Assembly: GCA_943737045.1 (NCBI GenBank) | Contig: CALSFV010000402.1 | Location: forward strand, 141,831-205,830 | Source: Parapristionchus giblindavisi | Lineage: Eukaryota; Nematoda; Chromadorea; Rhabditida; Diplogasteridae | Length of the DNA: 64,000 nucleotides | Reading direction: 5' to 3' | Shown here: piece after piece, positions 11,621 to 22,880 of the stretch | How the letters are laid out: every line of letters begins with the position of its first letter | How positions within the stretch are numbered: position 1 is the stretch's first letter | Program-made: the position numbers and the translations under genes | The notes under the pieces: model-generated | The model's database searches: none | Seen by the model: only the letters and a program-made list of their open reading frames with translations | Told to the model about the DNA's origin: nothing

Positions 11621-12363
11621 TTCAAATGTTGTCGCATCTTATTGATGTATGATAAATTAAATAAAATTAAATAATAGATATGTTATGCATTTGCATAAAC
11701 TTTCGAGAGCTTCCAAATTTTATTCCAATATCGACGAAGTGTTAGTTTTCATATTGCGGAACTATAATGGGAAATCAAAAACTGAAATTTAATTTAGAGG
11801 GGGTAAGTGCCCGGTAAAATTTTTCTACTTATATTGTTAACGTGGCACTATCGTAGAAACCCTGATTTGGAGGAGTGAAGGAGTTTGTTTGAGTATTCGG
11901 AGGGGTAAACTATAGTTACTCACAAATCTGTCAGATCTGCTCATCTCTCTCATCTCTCTCAACTTTTGAAACTACTTTTGGGCATCCCTCACCGAGCTGT
12001 ATATGCGCGTATGGGTCGATTTCAGAATATCCTCTGTAAGGTTTGGTGCTTCGCTTGTCAGGGCTGGCTGTGAAATCAAAATTTCACGGATCCGTGAAAG
12101 CTTTTAATTTTTCGGAGCAATCCTTAAAATCCGCAAAATCAGAAAAAAACCTTAAAATCCGTAAAATTCCAGTCCTGCTCTGGCTCCGCATACTTATGGA
12201 GCGATCTAATAAGATAATAAGTCTCATTAGTGAGACACTGATTGTCTAAGAAAATTATCAAGAAGTTAAGGAACGATATCTAGAAATAATTATTTGATAT
12301 CTAGAAATAAAAAAAAATGTTATTTACTCAACAACAAATACAGGGAATATTGCTATTTATTAA

Positions 12364-12800
12364 CAAGGGAAGCACCAGTTGCGACGGAAACGATTCAGAA
12401 AGCGACCCATGTGGGTCGTTAGTGTTGAGGGAAAGATGTTAAAATCTGGTTTCAAAAGTTCCAAAAAAGTGCAAACGGACCTAGCAATCGAATTTTTTAA
12501 AACAAAATCGCCCCCAAAAATGCGGAAATGTTGGGAAATGTCCAACGAATGACGATAAATCAATGAAAATAAAGTTGAGGGAATTTGTAAAAATTAGCAA
12601 AACATTATGACGGAGGGTGGGAATCGAACCAGTGTGGTTAGTGTGATGGTCATGTTTGCTATCGATTGAAATTATCGATTGGAATACCCGGTTGACAACT
12701 TTTGAAAACATTTTTTAGCATCTCTTCCTCAACCTTATCTACTGATATGGGTCGCTTTCAGAATCGTTTCCTTTTCCGTTCGCATCTGGTGCCTACATTG
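12364..12800. mobile_element. Non-autonomous TIR element with TAA target duplication
   Basis: Termini CAAGGGAAGCACCAG and CTGGTGCCTACATTG; the 3-bp direct repeat TAA flanks both sides (12361-12363 and 12801-12803). No transposase frame. On the minus strand near 12600-12625 there is a B-box-like GGTTCGATTCCC. Same family as 15006-15907. Confidence 0.65.
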
Positions 12801-13262
12801 TAAACAAGAATTCAAAGAATATTGGTATTTTTTCTCAGTTCAGCTCCCAAATTATCCACATTACTCGTATCATTACATTTTTTTCATATGTCGAAAATTG
12901 ATAAAATATATAAATATGTAAGATGTAAATTGATACAATATATTTATATCGATTCTTCATATTTATAAATATGTTTTAAAAAAGGTATAAATAAATATAT
13001 AAATATAGGAATAAGATCAGAATAAGATAGGTATAAGGCGTTGTTGTATCGCTTTCTCCATGCACAATTAATCTCAACGAACGGAGAAATTCAAATTTTT
13101 AATGGTCATTTAGGAATTAATATTTGTTGTATATTGCCAATATTGACACCCACTTATTTGCGGATTCACTAACCGCCCGTTCTCTCCCAATTCCAACGCT
13201 ATTTCGTCCTTTTATTCCTTATTCTTTCTTTCCTTAGCGATCGATTCTTCCGATGAATTCTG

Positions 13263-13270
13263 TATATAAA
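13263..13270 (+). promoter_or_regulatory. TATA box of gene 3
   Basis: TATATAAA about 35 bp before the ATG at 13305. Upstream TTCCTTAGCGATCGA (about 13229-13243) and downstream CCATTATTG (13275-13283) are conserved in the gene 1 promoter. Confidence 0.65.
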
Positions 13271-13304
13271 GTAGCCATTATTGTACACAAACATTCAAAT
13301 CGAA

Positions 13305-16300
13305 ATGAATATTCAACTCGTTCTCCTCTCTCTTTCATTCGCTTCTCAAGGTAAATCGATTATATCCAATTTCTTCTCTATATTTGATAGCCCATGGTTC
13401 AGAACCTGTTACCGACATTTTAAACTTTCAAAAAGTTCGCAATGAGATAATCATTAAAGAGAAACCGGTCATTTCAAAAGACTAGTGGTAGTCGACCCCA
13501 ACCGGTTATTTGTTAATCCATTGTCGCGGGTTCTGGACCTGTTAGCGAAATTTTAAATTTTCAAAAAGCTCAAAATGAAATAAATTCAGTTGGTGCTGAT
13601 TGCGTCATACCAAAGAAGTACAGCGAAGCCCTTCCTTCGGGACTCATTCAAGATGGCGATGGAATCCCGGGATTCGAGACAGATGAAGATGATTTATATC
13701 TGGTCTGTCCGAACATGCAATGGTTTCTGGTAAGTCTTCACTGTTTTGTACCGATAAACTGATCAAAGAAAATTGAAAGGAACGTTACTTCGGCAAAGGT
13801 ATTTTTATTTGATGTAATATTTTGAATTTTTACTAATACCAGGAAAACCCGCTTATTTCATTTATCATCAAACATTTGGAAACATTTGAAATAACAAAAT
13901 GACTGGGAAAGATCTCGTGAGCATTAATAGTATCGAAACATGTTCTAATTCACTTTTAAAATACCTTTGTACAGTGGAAAGTAAACTAACAGCGAATTGT
14001 CTCAGAAGGGGCTATTCGCCACTTCAACTTTCTCAAATAGTTACTAATTCGCATTTGTTGTTACTTCAACCGTTACTTCAAAGAAATTCCGCAGCAAGCC
14101 AGAGACAAATTGTCTCATATTTGAGAAACATGAAGTGGCGACCCTTCTGAGACAATTCGCGGATTTAACAATGAAAAATTTAGATACAAAGTTCCGGAAC
14201 AGTTATTTTCTCAGCGGATTATATAAAATGTATAAATGACAAGTGAGTGCTTATCATGCTTTTAAATAATTAAAAGTTTGATTTGGCGAAAAGACTACAA
14301 ATCAGGAAAAATATCATTATTGCACTTGAAAATTCTCACAGTATCACGTTTACAGCAAGGGCAAATGTTAAAAAAAATTCATTGTAATTTAGTGTTATTT
14401 TTTTAAAAACTTTTTATTTTAAGATTGGTGACCGATAGTGGAATAATATTCGAATCACTTGACGAGGTGAATTCATTATTCATATTTTTTTCTGTAGAAA
14501 TTACATTTAATGCAATATATACCATTATCATCGAAAAATTTCAGTTTCTGTGCACTACAGGCAAACTCGAAGACTGTGAGTATTATTTATTCAAACTGTG
14601 ATTTTAATTTAAAGATTACAAAATCAATACTGCATTTCATTATGGTGTTTTCCAGCGTGCAAAATCAATTTCATGGGATCATTTCTGTACATGGTACAGG
14701 CAAGCTCAGCTGAGTGTCAATCCGAACAGCGAGCAGTAATAAAAGTCGATGGTGCTGAAATCGCATACGGTAAAACCGGAATATTGACCTGCGTTAAAAC
14801 GGGAACGGTTAGTGTGGATGGAGAGGACTATTCTTATGGAAATAGTGTAGATCAACTGCCAAGGATCGACTGTATAGGTTAGTCAAATACATTTTATTGA
14901 TGGTCTAATCAAAATTTGACTTAACTTTGTTGTAGATGAAACTACAACATCTACCACTACTACAGTCAAACCAACTACTGCGGTTTGTCCTTATTTATTT
15001 ATTTACAAGGGAAGCACCAGTTGCGACGGAAACGATTCTGAAATCGACCCATATGGGTCGTTAGGGTTGAGGGGGAGACCGCCAAAACTGTTTTCAAAAG
15101 TTGCCAAACTGTTCTGGTTATCGATATTTTCAATCAATATTTTTCAAAATATGCGCCGCTAAAATACCATAACTCTGTGTTCAATGAACCTGAAGATTCT
15201 AAACTTGGCAGAGATAATAGCCCACGAGTTTTCCAAAACATGGTAGAGAATGAGCACGATGGGTTAAATTTTGAGCAATTTTGAACATACACGATTTTCG
15301 CAGAAAGTCTAAAAAAGTAAAATGATTTGCTGTGGGACTAAAAGAGCATCCATAGCTATTCTATCATAGGAATCATATTTTGTCTTCATGATAATTGTCG
15401 TGGCAAAGTCTAAGCCTAATCGGACAAATTCAGACAATTTCGAAAAAAGCGTGAACCTGGTTTCTACCATCTTTCTTCAATTATAACTTTTCCCGAAAAA
15501 CACGAAATTTCATGAAACTCTAGTATATTGTCGTCTACTATATATAGAAGACATCTGGCTTTTAAATTGAATCGAAATTAACCTGAGAAGGTACTGCCTG
15601 TACCTCTCAAAATAAGAAAAAATAATTTTTTAAAATTTCCCAGAATTCAACTGATCGGGCTCATACTAGACCAGGTTTTGTATCACTCATGGGGTATTGT
15701 CTCTGCCGAGTTTGAAACCTGCAGTTTCATTGAACACATAGTAATGGCATTTTATCCGCTCATGCGTTGAAAATATTGATTGAAAATATCGATTACCATA
15801 ACAGTTTGGCAACTTTTGAAAACAGTTTTGGCGGTCTCCCCCTCAACCCTAACCACCCATATGGGTCGCTTTCAGAATCGTTTCCGTCGCAACTGGTGCT
15901 TCAATTGTTAGTTATTTAATTTATTTATTATTTTATGCGGTTTGTTCTTATGTTAACACCTATTGATGATGTCTATGGTTATGGGAAGGGGAGAGTGCTG
16001 TAGGCAAAAATGTTTTTGTAAAGATCCAAAACAAGGAAGAAGAACAGAGCTACTCCTTTTCTAATACTGCTAAAACTTATGTCTATGAATAATATATTTT
16101 CTATCGATGATTACATTTTTGCAGGCCGACCAAGAATTGTCCGATGATGTTCTGTGGACCTTGCAGTTAGTTTCGATATCTCGCCTTTACTGGCACACCC
16201 CGAGCGAATTTGAAACTCTACGCGCTGACATTTCTCTCTCGTTTCCTTTGCCTACGAGAGAGCGTGGCCAGAGCGTAGAGTGAAATTTACTCGGGGTGAA

Positions 16301-17435
16301 CAGATTAGACTACCTGTCTTTGATTATAATATGTTGATATGCTCATACAGGTTCTACTACAACTATGGCAGAATTCTTCATGCTTTCTGTTCTAATTCTG
16401 GCTGTTACAATGCAATCATGAAGAATGGAATAGGATATGAACCAACTAAAGGATCATGTTCGTTTGTTTTTTCTTCTTCAAAAAATGAAACGACGTAACA
16501 CTGTGACTTAATTGTTGCAGTTCTTTTCGCTTCTTCTTATTTTATCATTAGTTATATCAATTTTTTTTCTTTTCACTCTGTCTTTTCTTATGATTTTAAA
16601 AATTTGAAAGATGCGATAAATATTTATTATTTATTATTAACCGCAATTTTACAATTTCTTTTAGATCCACTCGGAAAGTTGGTCAAGAATGAGGCTCCAG
16701 CTGTCGCCAGGGCGAAAGAACTCTGTCCAACTGGCTTTAGTGCTATGAAATTACTCGGGTTTTCAAGATCCGGCGATGCTTACGTGCACAATTTGAACGG
16801 GGTAATTACATATTGATTATTTTACATTATATAACAAAGTAAATAATTGGTCTTCGAGATCAACGGGTCATAAATTAAACCCGCAAAAAAAATGCGCTTC
16901 ATATTCTTATGAAAGTGAAAAAGGTCAGAAGACTATGTTTTGTAGCAGGAAACAGCGCAACATGAAATCAACGTCTTTTAACGTGTTCCAAATCATTTAC
17001 AGCAAGGACTCGTAATGGGATATGCGCCAGCTACGAGTGTTTGTGGATTCAAAATCGCACTGAAGAAGTATGCCTGCAGAAAGTCAAAGGGTAATATAAA
17101 ACATACTCTGCTATTTCAAACTAGTAGTTTACGTATCGTTCCCACTTGAAGTAGACTTGCAAGTCAACTTCTAGTTAGAGGTAAGTTTACTGCAAGTGGT
17201 GCATAATACTGTAATGCATTTCGTCAAATGTTCTTTCACTTGTAGTAAACATGCAGTAAACTTCTAGTCAGTGACGAAATTTAAGTAGACTGCTAGATTG
17301 GAAATACAGAGTATCTGCTTCGTCTTAACTTATTCCTTCCGTTTAGACATCATGTACAGTGAGGATTTAGAATGGAACACATATTACAAAGGAATGGTAC
17401 AAGACGGTGGAAAGATACAATTCTATTTGAAGTGA
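13305..17435 (+). CDS. Gene 3: secreted Cys-rich protein, intact family member
   Basis: I do not recognise the family, and the function is unknown. Twelve exons: 13305-13350, 13590-13729, 14184-14242, 14424-14466, 14545-14575, 14656-14877, 14936-14982, 16125-16165, 16351-16457, 16665-16801, 17003-17090 and 17347-17435. All join in phase to 1050 nt, 349 aa. Layout: signal peptide (NIQLVLLSLSFASQ); an N-terminal Cys module to about residue 106; a second module with CKI, LTCVKTGTVSVDG and a closing IDC (to about 180), loosely reminiscent of nematode C6 domains; a Thr/Val-rich linker (about 181-196); and a C-terminal region with YYNYGRILHAFC, GCY, LGKLVKNE and GYAPATSVCGF. The family is extracellular by its signal peptide and Cys pattern. 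Exon boundaries were fixed by matching two paralogues. Confidence 0.82.
13986..14165. repeat. Hairpin family (TCGCCACTTCAACTTTCTC), copy 3
   Basis: The arm aactaacagcgaattgtctc returns inverted as gagacaattcgcggatt. It lies in intron 2 of gene 3. Confidence 0.55.
15006..15907. mobile_element. 902-bp TIR element with TTA target duplication in a gene 3 intron
   Basis: Terminal inverted repeats of about 130 bp start CAAGGGAAGCACCAG; the direct repeat TTA flanks both ends (15003-15005 and 15908-15910). The interior has no long open frame. It occupies most of the intron between the Thr-linker exon and the exon at 16125. Confidence 0.7.
16196..16300. repeat. 110-bp hairpin family, copy in gene 3
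   Basis: Directly follows the exon ending at 16165. The arms gcgaatttgaaactctacgc and gcgtagagtgaaatttactc pair. Confidence 0.6.
17130..17310. repeat. About 170-bp repeat, copy in the last gene 3 intron
   Basis: Contains the pairs tagacttgcaagtcaacttc and tgcagtaaacttctagtcag. Homologous copies are at about 38755-38915 and 43960-44105, the outer ends of the B/C inverted duplication. Confidence 0.55.
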
Positions 17436-17469
17436 TTATCGTTAAGGCGAAATGTTTCCTCGGTTTTTT

Positions 17470-17475
17470 AATAAA
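17470..17475 (+). terminator. Poly(A) signal of gene 3
   Basis: AATAAA 35 nt after the stop codon, in the same context as that of gene 2. Confidence 0.6.
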
Positions 17476-18155
17476 TGCAATTCGTATTTATGAGTTGTTC
17501 GAGTTTATACAAAATGACATACTACAATACATATAATTGAATTCATGTCGCACTGTCCTCAGATCTGTTGCAGTATTTATTTTTACAAAGATCAAAGATC
17601 AATTAACAATATCGTATTGCTCTTCCTTCCTCTTATGACAATGCATGTCCTTTGGATGACAGATAATCACATCGTCTTCGAGCGTTTTCTGAATAAAACA
17701 TATCGCTCTAATTACATTTCATGCCTACGATTCGTGTTACAATTTGCATTCGTCCACTTCTGCTTAAATTTTATCGAGTGTGGACAACCCTGAGTGTGCA
17801 TGGGGTTAATCTTATTGTTAGAATCCATCAACCAATGATGGTTAGCTACCGTAACCTACAGTAGCTTTTTACAGTATTCTTATGTATCCTCAGTGTATTA
17901 ACTTGTGACCGAAGACACTCCAAAATTTACCACAGTATTCTGGTCCAAGCCATTTTTCTTCGAAAGCAAGACAAAGGAGAGACCATTGTATTCGAGAGAG
18001 TTTGTATGTTGAGCGGTCGTTCTTGCTTTGAAAGTCATGAGAACGCTGTGTTACGAGGACGTGTACATAAGCAAAATGTACTAAGTATTTACGTTACGAT
18101 TCGAGCACGTAAAGAAAATGCGCGTTGTATAACCCGAAGATAAATTATCAAAAGA
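17476..18155. other. Gene-free spacer between gene 3 and the phosphatase
   Basis: The two genes converge. Only a short heptamer run (caaagatcaaagatcaatta at about 17576-17600) and a block near 17820-17950 that resembles the foldback at 9437-9757 are seen. Confidence 0.5.
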
Positions 18156-21100
18156 TCACAAAGTTTGAACCTTGTTTATGAATTTGGATATGTCCTTGCT
18201 AATCCATACAGAGTCAACAACCATTTCCTTCTCCACTGAATATTGTTCGAATAGGATGTGCGTCGCATTAGGCACGGTCATCTTTGAGTAACCGTAGTCG
18301 TTGATTCTATGAGTAAAGATCAAAGATCAACTGGATAAAGATCAAAGATCAGCTTACCTGGACGCGCTGTACGGCACAGGATCACCGAAATATGCGTAGC
18401 CAGAATGGCAGCCCTGTTACGAACAATAATTACATGCGGCAACTTTACATATATGACAAGTTATGACAAATTAATTATTATGTGACATGAAAATAATAAT
18501 AGCAATAATCAATTACCTATATGATATGACAAATGCACACTCATATTTTGTATTTTTGCTATTTTCCCATGTTTTTTTTCAAATCGATATTATATAAAAT
18601 ATAATAAATCAATTAACAAAATTGTACTTACTGCCGATCCAGATATGATATAGATCGGTCCTTCAGGGTTCGTGTAGGGATCGGGCTTCTGAGGATAGCA
18701 AAAATTAAAATATTTAAATAAACCAATCAAGTCCAGTTTAATATCGAATCACCTATTTTTTCTCATTATCGTTTTATTTAAAAGTAGCTAATTGGACACT
18801 CTCCGCTCTGGCAATGCTCTCTTGCTTTTTGTATACAACAGACTATTGCCAATGCGGAGAACAAAAATATAAACTGAATTTCAATGTGATAATTCAAATA
18901 ATTAAAAATAATTCAAACATTCAATCCATCCGCAGATCGAGGCAGGAATCGTTCGTACGAATGTTCATGACCCGCAAAGCCAATGTCCACATTGTTCTCC
19001 ACGAATATGCTCTCCAGACCGGGCATGTTCAGAAATCCGTCGCGAACCTACTCGGTTGATCTTTGATCTTTGATCTTTGAATTTTGATTCTTGATCTTTG
19101 ATCTATGGCACTCACCAGTCGATTCTCGAAAGCGTTGCACTCCTCACTATTCTCGTTGGAACAGTAAAAAGGGCGATGAAAGTAAGTGATGATCCAGGGT
19201 CGCTTGGCTCGATTTGCTTGGGCTTTCTAAACGAGTAAAGTGATTCGATTCATTTATCAAGAAATAAATTATTGAATGAATAATTTAATCACTTAAATCC
19301 ACACCCGAGCTAATTTCACTCTCCGCTCTGGCAACACAATGAAAGCGAGAGAGCATTGCCAGAGCGAAGAGCTAAATAAAGCCTCGGTGTCCCTTGAAAT
19401 AAGTTATGTTAATCATACCGCAAGATCCTTTTCCAGCCATGCATATTGATTGAATACGGGCTGCATTCCGTAAAGATAATAGAATCCATAATATTCCGAC
19501 GACAGTCCGATAAAGTGGATGGGTCCCACGTCGAAGCTGCAATTGATTCATACGGTAGGTCAGTCGATAAATCGATCGAACCTGTAGAATTGATTGTCAC
19601 CGTAACCCTCGTCGGGCATGGTGAACGAGTTACTGTATGTCGTGTAGTTAGCGACATAGGACTCCTGAAACAATTTCTCTACAACTTACCAGCAAATAAC
19701 AAATATCAAAAACATACTGTAATCATAACATTAGTGAGATGAATTAAGATAATTCTATTTTGATTGTGAACGAATATAGAAGAAAATACATAGATTACTA
19801 GACTGTGAGAAAAAAAAGAGCAAAAATATATGAAAAAGGGAATATTTTCAGGGTATAAAGTTTTTCAAGGTAAAAAATAGCACTGGTATTATAAAACAAT
19901 TTGCCGTGCTAATAGTAAGATAAGAATATTCACTTCGGCCTCGTGATTTCCTGCGATAACCATGTAAGGAACGGTGGCGAAGAGAGGCTGGAGCGTGTTG
20001 AAGTATTGATCGCCCACCGTACCGTTCTTCGAGAAGAGATCGTAGGCGATATCTCCTGTTTATTGATTGATAATTACATGTTTGCGATAAAAATAAGATT
20101 GCTAATCGCTTCGCCCACATGGAAAAGGCAAGATTTACAGATTTTTGATCAATCGATGATGATTTTGTGATATAAAGTAGAGCTCGATCAAGTTTGTTCA
20201 TTGTGTGCTTCATATTTGGCCGCATCATTAATTTCAGCGGAGTATATTTATTTTTGAAAACTCACCTTTTTGGACCAGTGTGATTTACCTTTCATTTATT
20301 TTTCTTATTAATATAAATTTTTGTTTTATTTTATTAGTCATAGAAGAACTAATTTGGGTACTAAAAATTAGCATTAAACAAACGTGCGTTTAAAAAACAA
20401 GCATAGTAAAAGCATTGAATACTTTTATGTGTTCTCTCGTCATTTTTAATTTTTCTCAAATCGTGTTGTCCGAAAATGGGATAATTTAGATCGAACTATT
20501 GTCACATCAATCTCTCCTCAAGTGTTTAGTAATTCTATAAAGGTTGCAATCCAGTAATTGCACTTATATCGTCGCTACTTCTTATTTTAATAAGTATTTT
20601 AATTGTTTATGAAAAATATCTCTCTTGTCTCTTTTCTCCAAGATGCGATAAATATATTATTATTAAATATATTATTATTATTTAAAAAATATTCTTCGCG
20701 ACTTACCAACATGAATGATGAGGTCGAATGATTTCTTGGCTGCTTCTTCGAGAAGATGAGGAATACTCTCTCCATTGTAGACGCCAAGGTCACCGAATAC
20801 CTGAAAATTCGTTTGTTAATTTTAAAATATTTTAATATTTCAATATTTGCAATTTGTGTGCAACCATTTTTTGTTGAAAGATATTCTTCAACATATTGTA
20901 TCTCTTCAAATTTCATTTTAATGTTAACAGTTACTGCTTAAAAGGTTGTAAAGATAAAATTCGGAAAAAAATAAATAAAAAGGGAAAATCAAACCAAAAT
21001 GGAGTATGGAGGTTCGAGTGGTAATTGTTTGAACACGAACTCTACGGAGAGAAAGCCCGGCCGGCCTACTTGGTACACTGAAAGTTAATGGTTAGAAATT

Positions 21101-21743
21101 TCAAACGGTCTAATTCATCCATAAATAATATGGATTAACCGATAATATCTATCAATCAATTATTCACCCTCTCCAAAGGGGTAGTTCTCTGTTCACTTTC
21201 CCCACTCAAATTGTAAATTATATTATTTTCCTTGTGCAAATTTCTTCATTTCAATCATATCTTACTATTTGAACCGTTTTTATGATGTATGATAAAATAA
21301 ACAAACAACTATTGCATCGACCTACCGTATGAGTCTCCCGGATTCAAACCAGTCATTGTGGCTCTATGCACGTAACGAGTCCAGTTCGTTGGATTCACAA
21401 ATCTGCAAATGTCGATCGATAATCGATAGTTGGATGATTATCGATTGATCCCTACTTTGTAGTCTGTGCAGCAATCGTCGTGATCTTGCTCGTGAACACC
21501 TTGCGATACTCAATCTGCTGGGGTACTGTAATCGATCGATTGATAAACTACAGATTACGGTGGATATGGTCACTTACTGTCATCAAAAGTCACCCATGTT
21601 GCGGACATTTCGGTGTTGACGTGCGTGAGCGCGATGTGTATCTGCTGCGGCATTCCGCTCGAGACCTCGATCAGAGGGAATACGGTACCGCCGAGTACGG
21701 TAGCCCATAACAATGATGCAATCGCCAAACTGTATGGTATCAT
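18156..21743 (-). CDS. Purple acid phosphatase (metallophosphoesterase), secreted
   Basis: Binuclear-metal phosphomonoesterase, probably secreted or lysosomal. Thirteen minus-strand exons: 21578-21743, 21456-21525, 21326-21402, 20995-21068, 20707-20800, 19934-20055, 19582-19664, 19419-19536, 19116-19226, 18919-19047, 18632-18688, 18358-18413 and 18156-18306. They total 1308 nt, 435 aa, a usual family length. The signal-peptide core is [15 protein letters not shown]. The N-terminal fibronectin-like domain (about 25-125) holds [12 protein letters not shown] and [13 protein letters not shown]. The catalytic domain carries all five motifs: GDLG (D133), GDIAY (D162, Y165), GNHE (N197), a His in [11 protein letters not shown] (H285) and GHEHSYER (H332, H334). 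The residue before H285 is Phe; many relatives have Gly. A C-terminal [13 protein letters not shown] motif closes the fold. Intron 9 is largely GATCAAA heptamers. The start is the first ATG after a trans-splice-like acceptor. Confidence 0.93.
18790..18885. repeat. 110-bp hairpin family, phosphatase intron 10
   Basis: ctctccgctctggcaatgct pairs with the region around ttgccaatgcggagaac; the left arm is better kept than the right. Confidence 0.5.
19049..19108. repeat. TTTGATC heptamer array filling phosphatase intron 9
   Basis: Five or more imperfect TTTGATC units occupy most of the 68-bp intron 19048-19115. On the coding strand they read GATCAAA. Similar runs occur at 18312-18350 and in introns of the A/B/C and stomatin genes. 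Confidence 0.65.
19309..19390. repeat. 110-bp hairpin family, phosphatase intron 8
   Basis: gagctaatttcactctccgc pairs with gcgaagagctaaata-type sequence; the stem around gcattgcc/ggcaac is clear. Confidence 0.55.
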
Positions 21744-21745
21744 AC

Positions 21746-21752
21746 CTGAAGA
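21746..21752 (-). promoter_or_regulatory. Probable trans-splice acceptor of the phosphatase gene
   Basis: The minus strand reads TTATTCTTCAG then GT and the start ATG at 21743. An acceptor two bases before the start codon with no TATA nearby fits spliced-leader addition. A 5' non-coding exon is the alternative. Confidence 0.5.
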
Positions 21753-22399
21753 ATAATGCAATGAAAATTGATCAGTATTTAACGACACCAAAAGAGGAAT
21801 AACTAACAAGAATTCTACTCTTTTCAATAAGAACAAGTCGACATAAGAGGTGCCCTAAACGTCAGTTCCTATTTAGTGCAGACTGAGAAAGGGATTACAA
21901 AAGTACGCAACAAAAGTGGAAGGCAGACAAATTCCCGGGAATTCTTTATCGACAAAAAAAGAAAATGAGGTGGAGGGATTCGAAGAGCATGAGACTGATC
22001 GGACGATGAGCACTTGATAATCATGAAAGGATGCCGCCTTCTCCTATTATCACGCAACGCAGCCGTTTCTTCGTGGGAATAATGGCCTTCACCTTTTGCA
22101 TATACAAATAAAGCCCCATATCATTCACACCTCTTAAAGGGAGCGTAGCCATGGTCTATTCGCGCCTTGTGGCCGACAGAGAAGAAATAGTAAGTGAAGT
22201 GAGAAGACAGTTGCCTTCGCAGTTAATGAAGTAATAATGTAAAATGTTCAAATATATGTTTTGCATGCACAATAATAGTACCAATAGAAAATGTTACTGA
22301 AATAATTGAATTAATAACGGTTTTCATCCTCTTTTAAATTAAAAAAAAACATATAAGGAATACATGAAATGTTTTCGTCTGGTACGCTCAATATTTTTA

Positions 22400-22591
22400 C
22401 TAACATTTATTTAATAAATGATGACTAAATATCTCTATTAGAATTCTTTTAGGATTAGCCCTACCTAGATGCAGGGAATTGCATTTATGTGATGCAAGGG
22501 GTAATTGCCAATCAGCAGCCCATTGAACTATAGTGTCAACAACTATAGTGTCAGAATGGCTTTTAAAATCAAATCTTGTATTCAATTCCAC
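22400..22591 (-). pseudogene. Non-LTR reverse transcriptase remnant
   Basis: A 63-codon open stretch includes IVQWAADWQLPLASHKCNSL, the pattern (W..W.L.L...KC..L..G..NP) that follows the catalytic YADD region in LINE reverse transcriptases. No catalytic motif survives nearby. Decayed insertion, inactive. Confidence 0.55.
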
Positions 22592-22669
22592 TTTAAAAAT
22601 AGAATTTCTTTAAAGTTTATCATTGTTTATCTTACCGTAAAAATTGGAACTAAGTCGTTGCGATTAGCC

Positions 22670-22880
22670 AGTGGAAGGTGCACGAGTTGCACTATCCATC
22701 ACTAGCTTGCCGTACAGAACTAATAGGTGGGAACGTTGTTCTTGCTTTCCTATTCATCGATTTGGGGGCAGAACTTCAATTCATTCCAACACAGTGGGAT
22801 ATTTCCGTCGAATAATAGGAACTCTGTTGAATACATTACCCTCAAATCTCTCTATACTGTCAGAGAAGACAATACAACTA
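22670..22880 (+). pseudogene. Possible LINE C-terminal remnant
   Basis: The frame reads LPYRTNRWERCSCFPIHRF followed by a region with NTLPSNLSILSE. This resembles the R(T)N...FF..R...WN.LP tail of CR1-like LINE ORF2. Short and interrupted. Confidence 0.3.

Larger units (their letters stand above)
9956..13262. other. Region between divergent genes 2 and 3
   Basis: No supported exon. The first about 150 bp are homologous to intron 1 of gene 3, so gene 2 should have its first exon here, but none is recognisable. Repeats: 10600-10700 resembles a gene 3 intron (16515-16640), a foldback at 10968-11285, a truncated TTAA element from 11346 to about 11620, and a TIR element at 12364-12800. Confidence 0.55.

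Noticed and set aside
16125..16280. Reading through into FCGPCS-like Cys-rich end after the exon at 16125
   Set aside because: An alternative frame gives a tempting CPMMFCGPCS ending, but gene 2 conserves the other frame (DQ..PDD..W) and a phase-2 donor at 16165.
19848..20228. 126-codon open frame (minus)
   Set aside because: It overlaps a phosphatase exon in the wrong frame and runs into introns on both sides.
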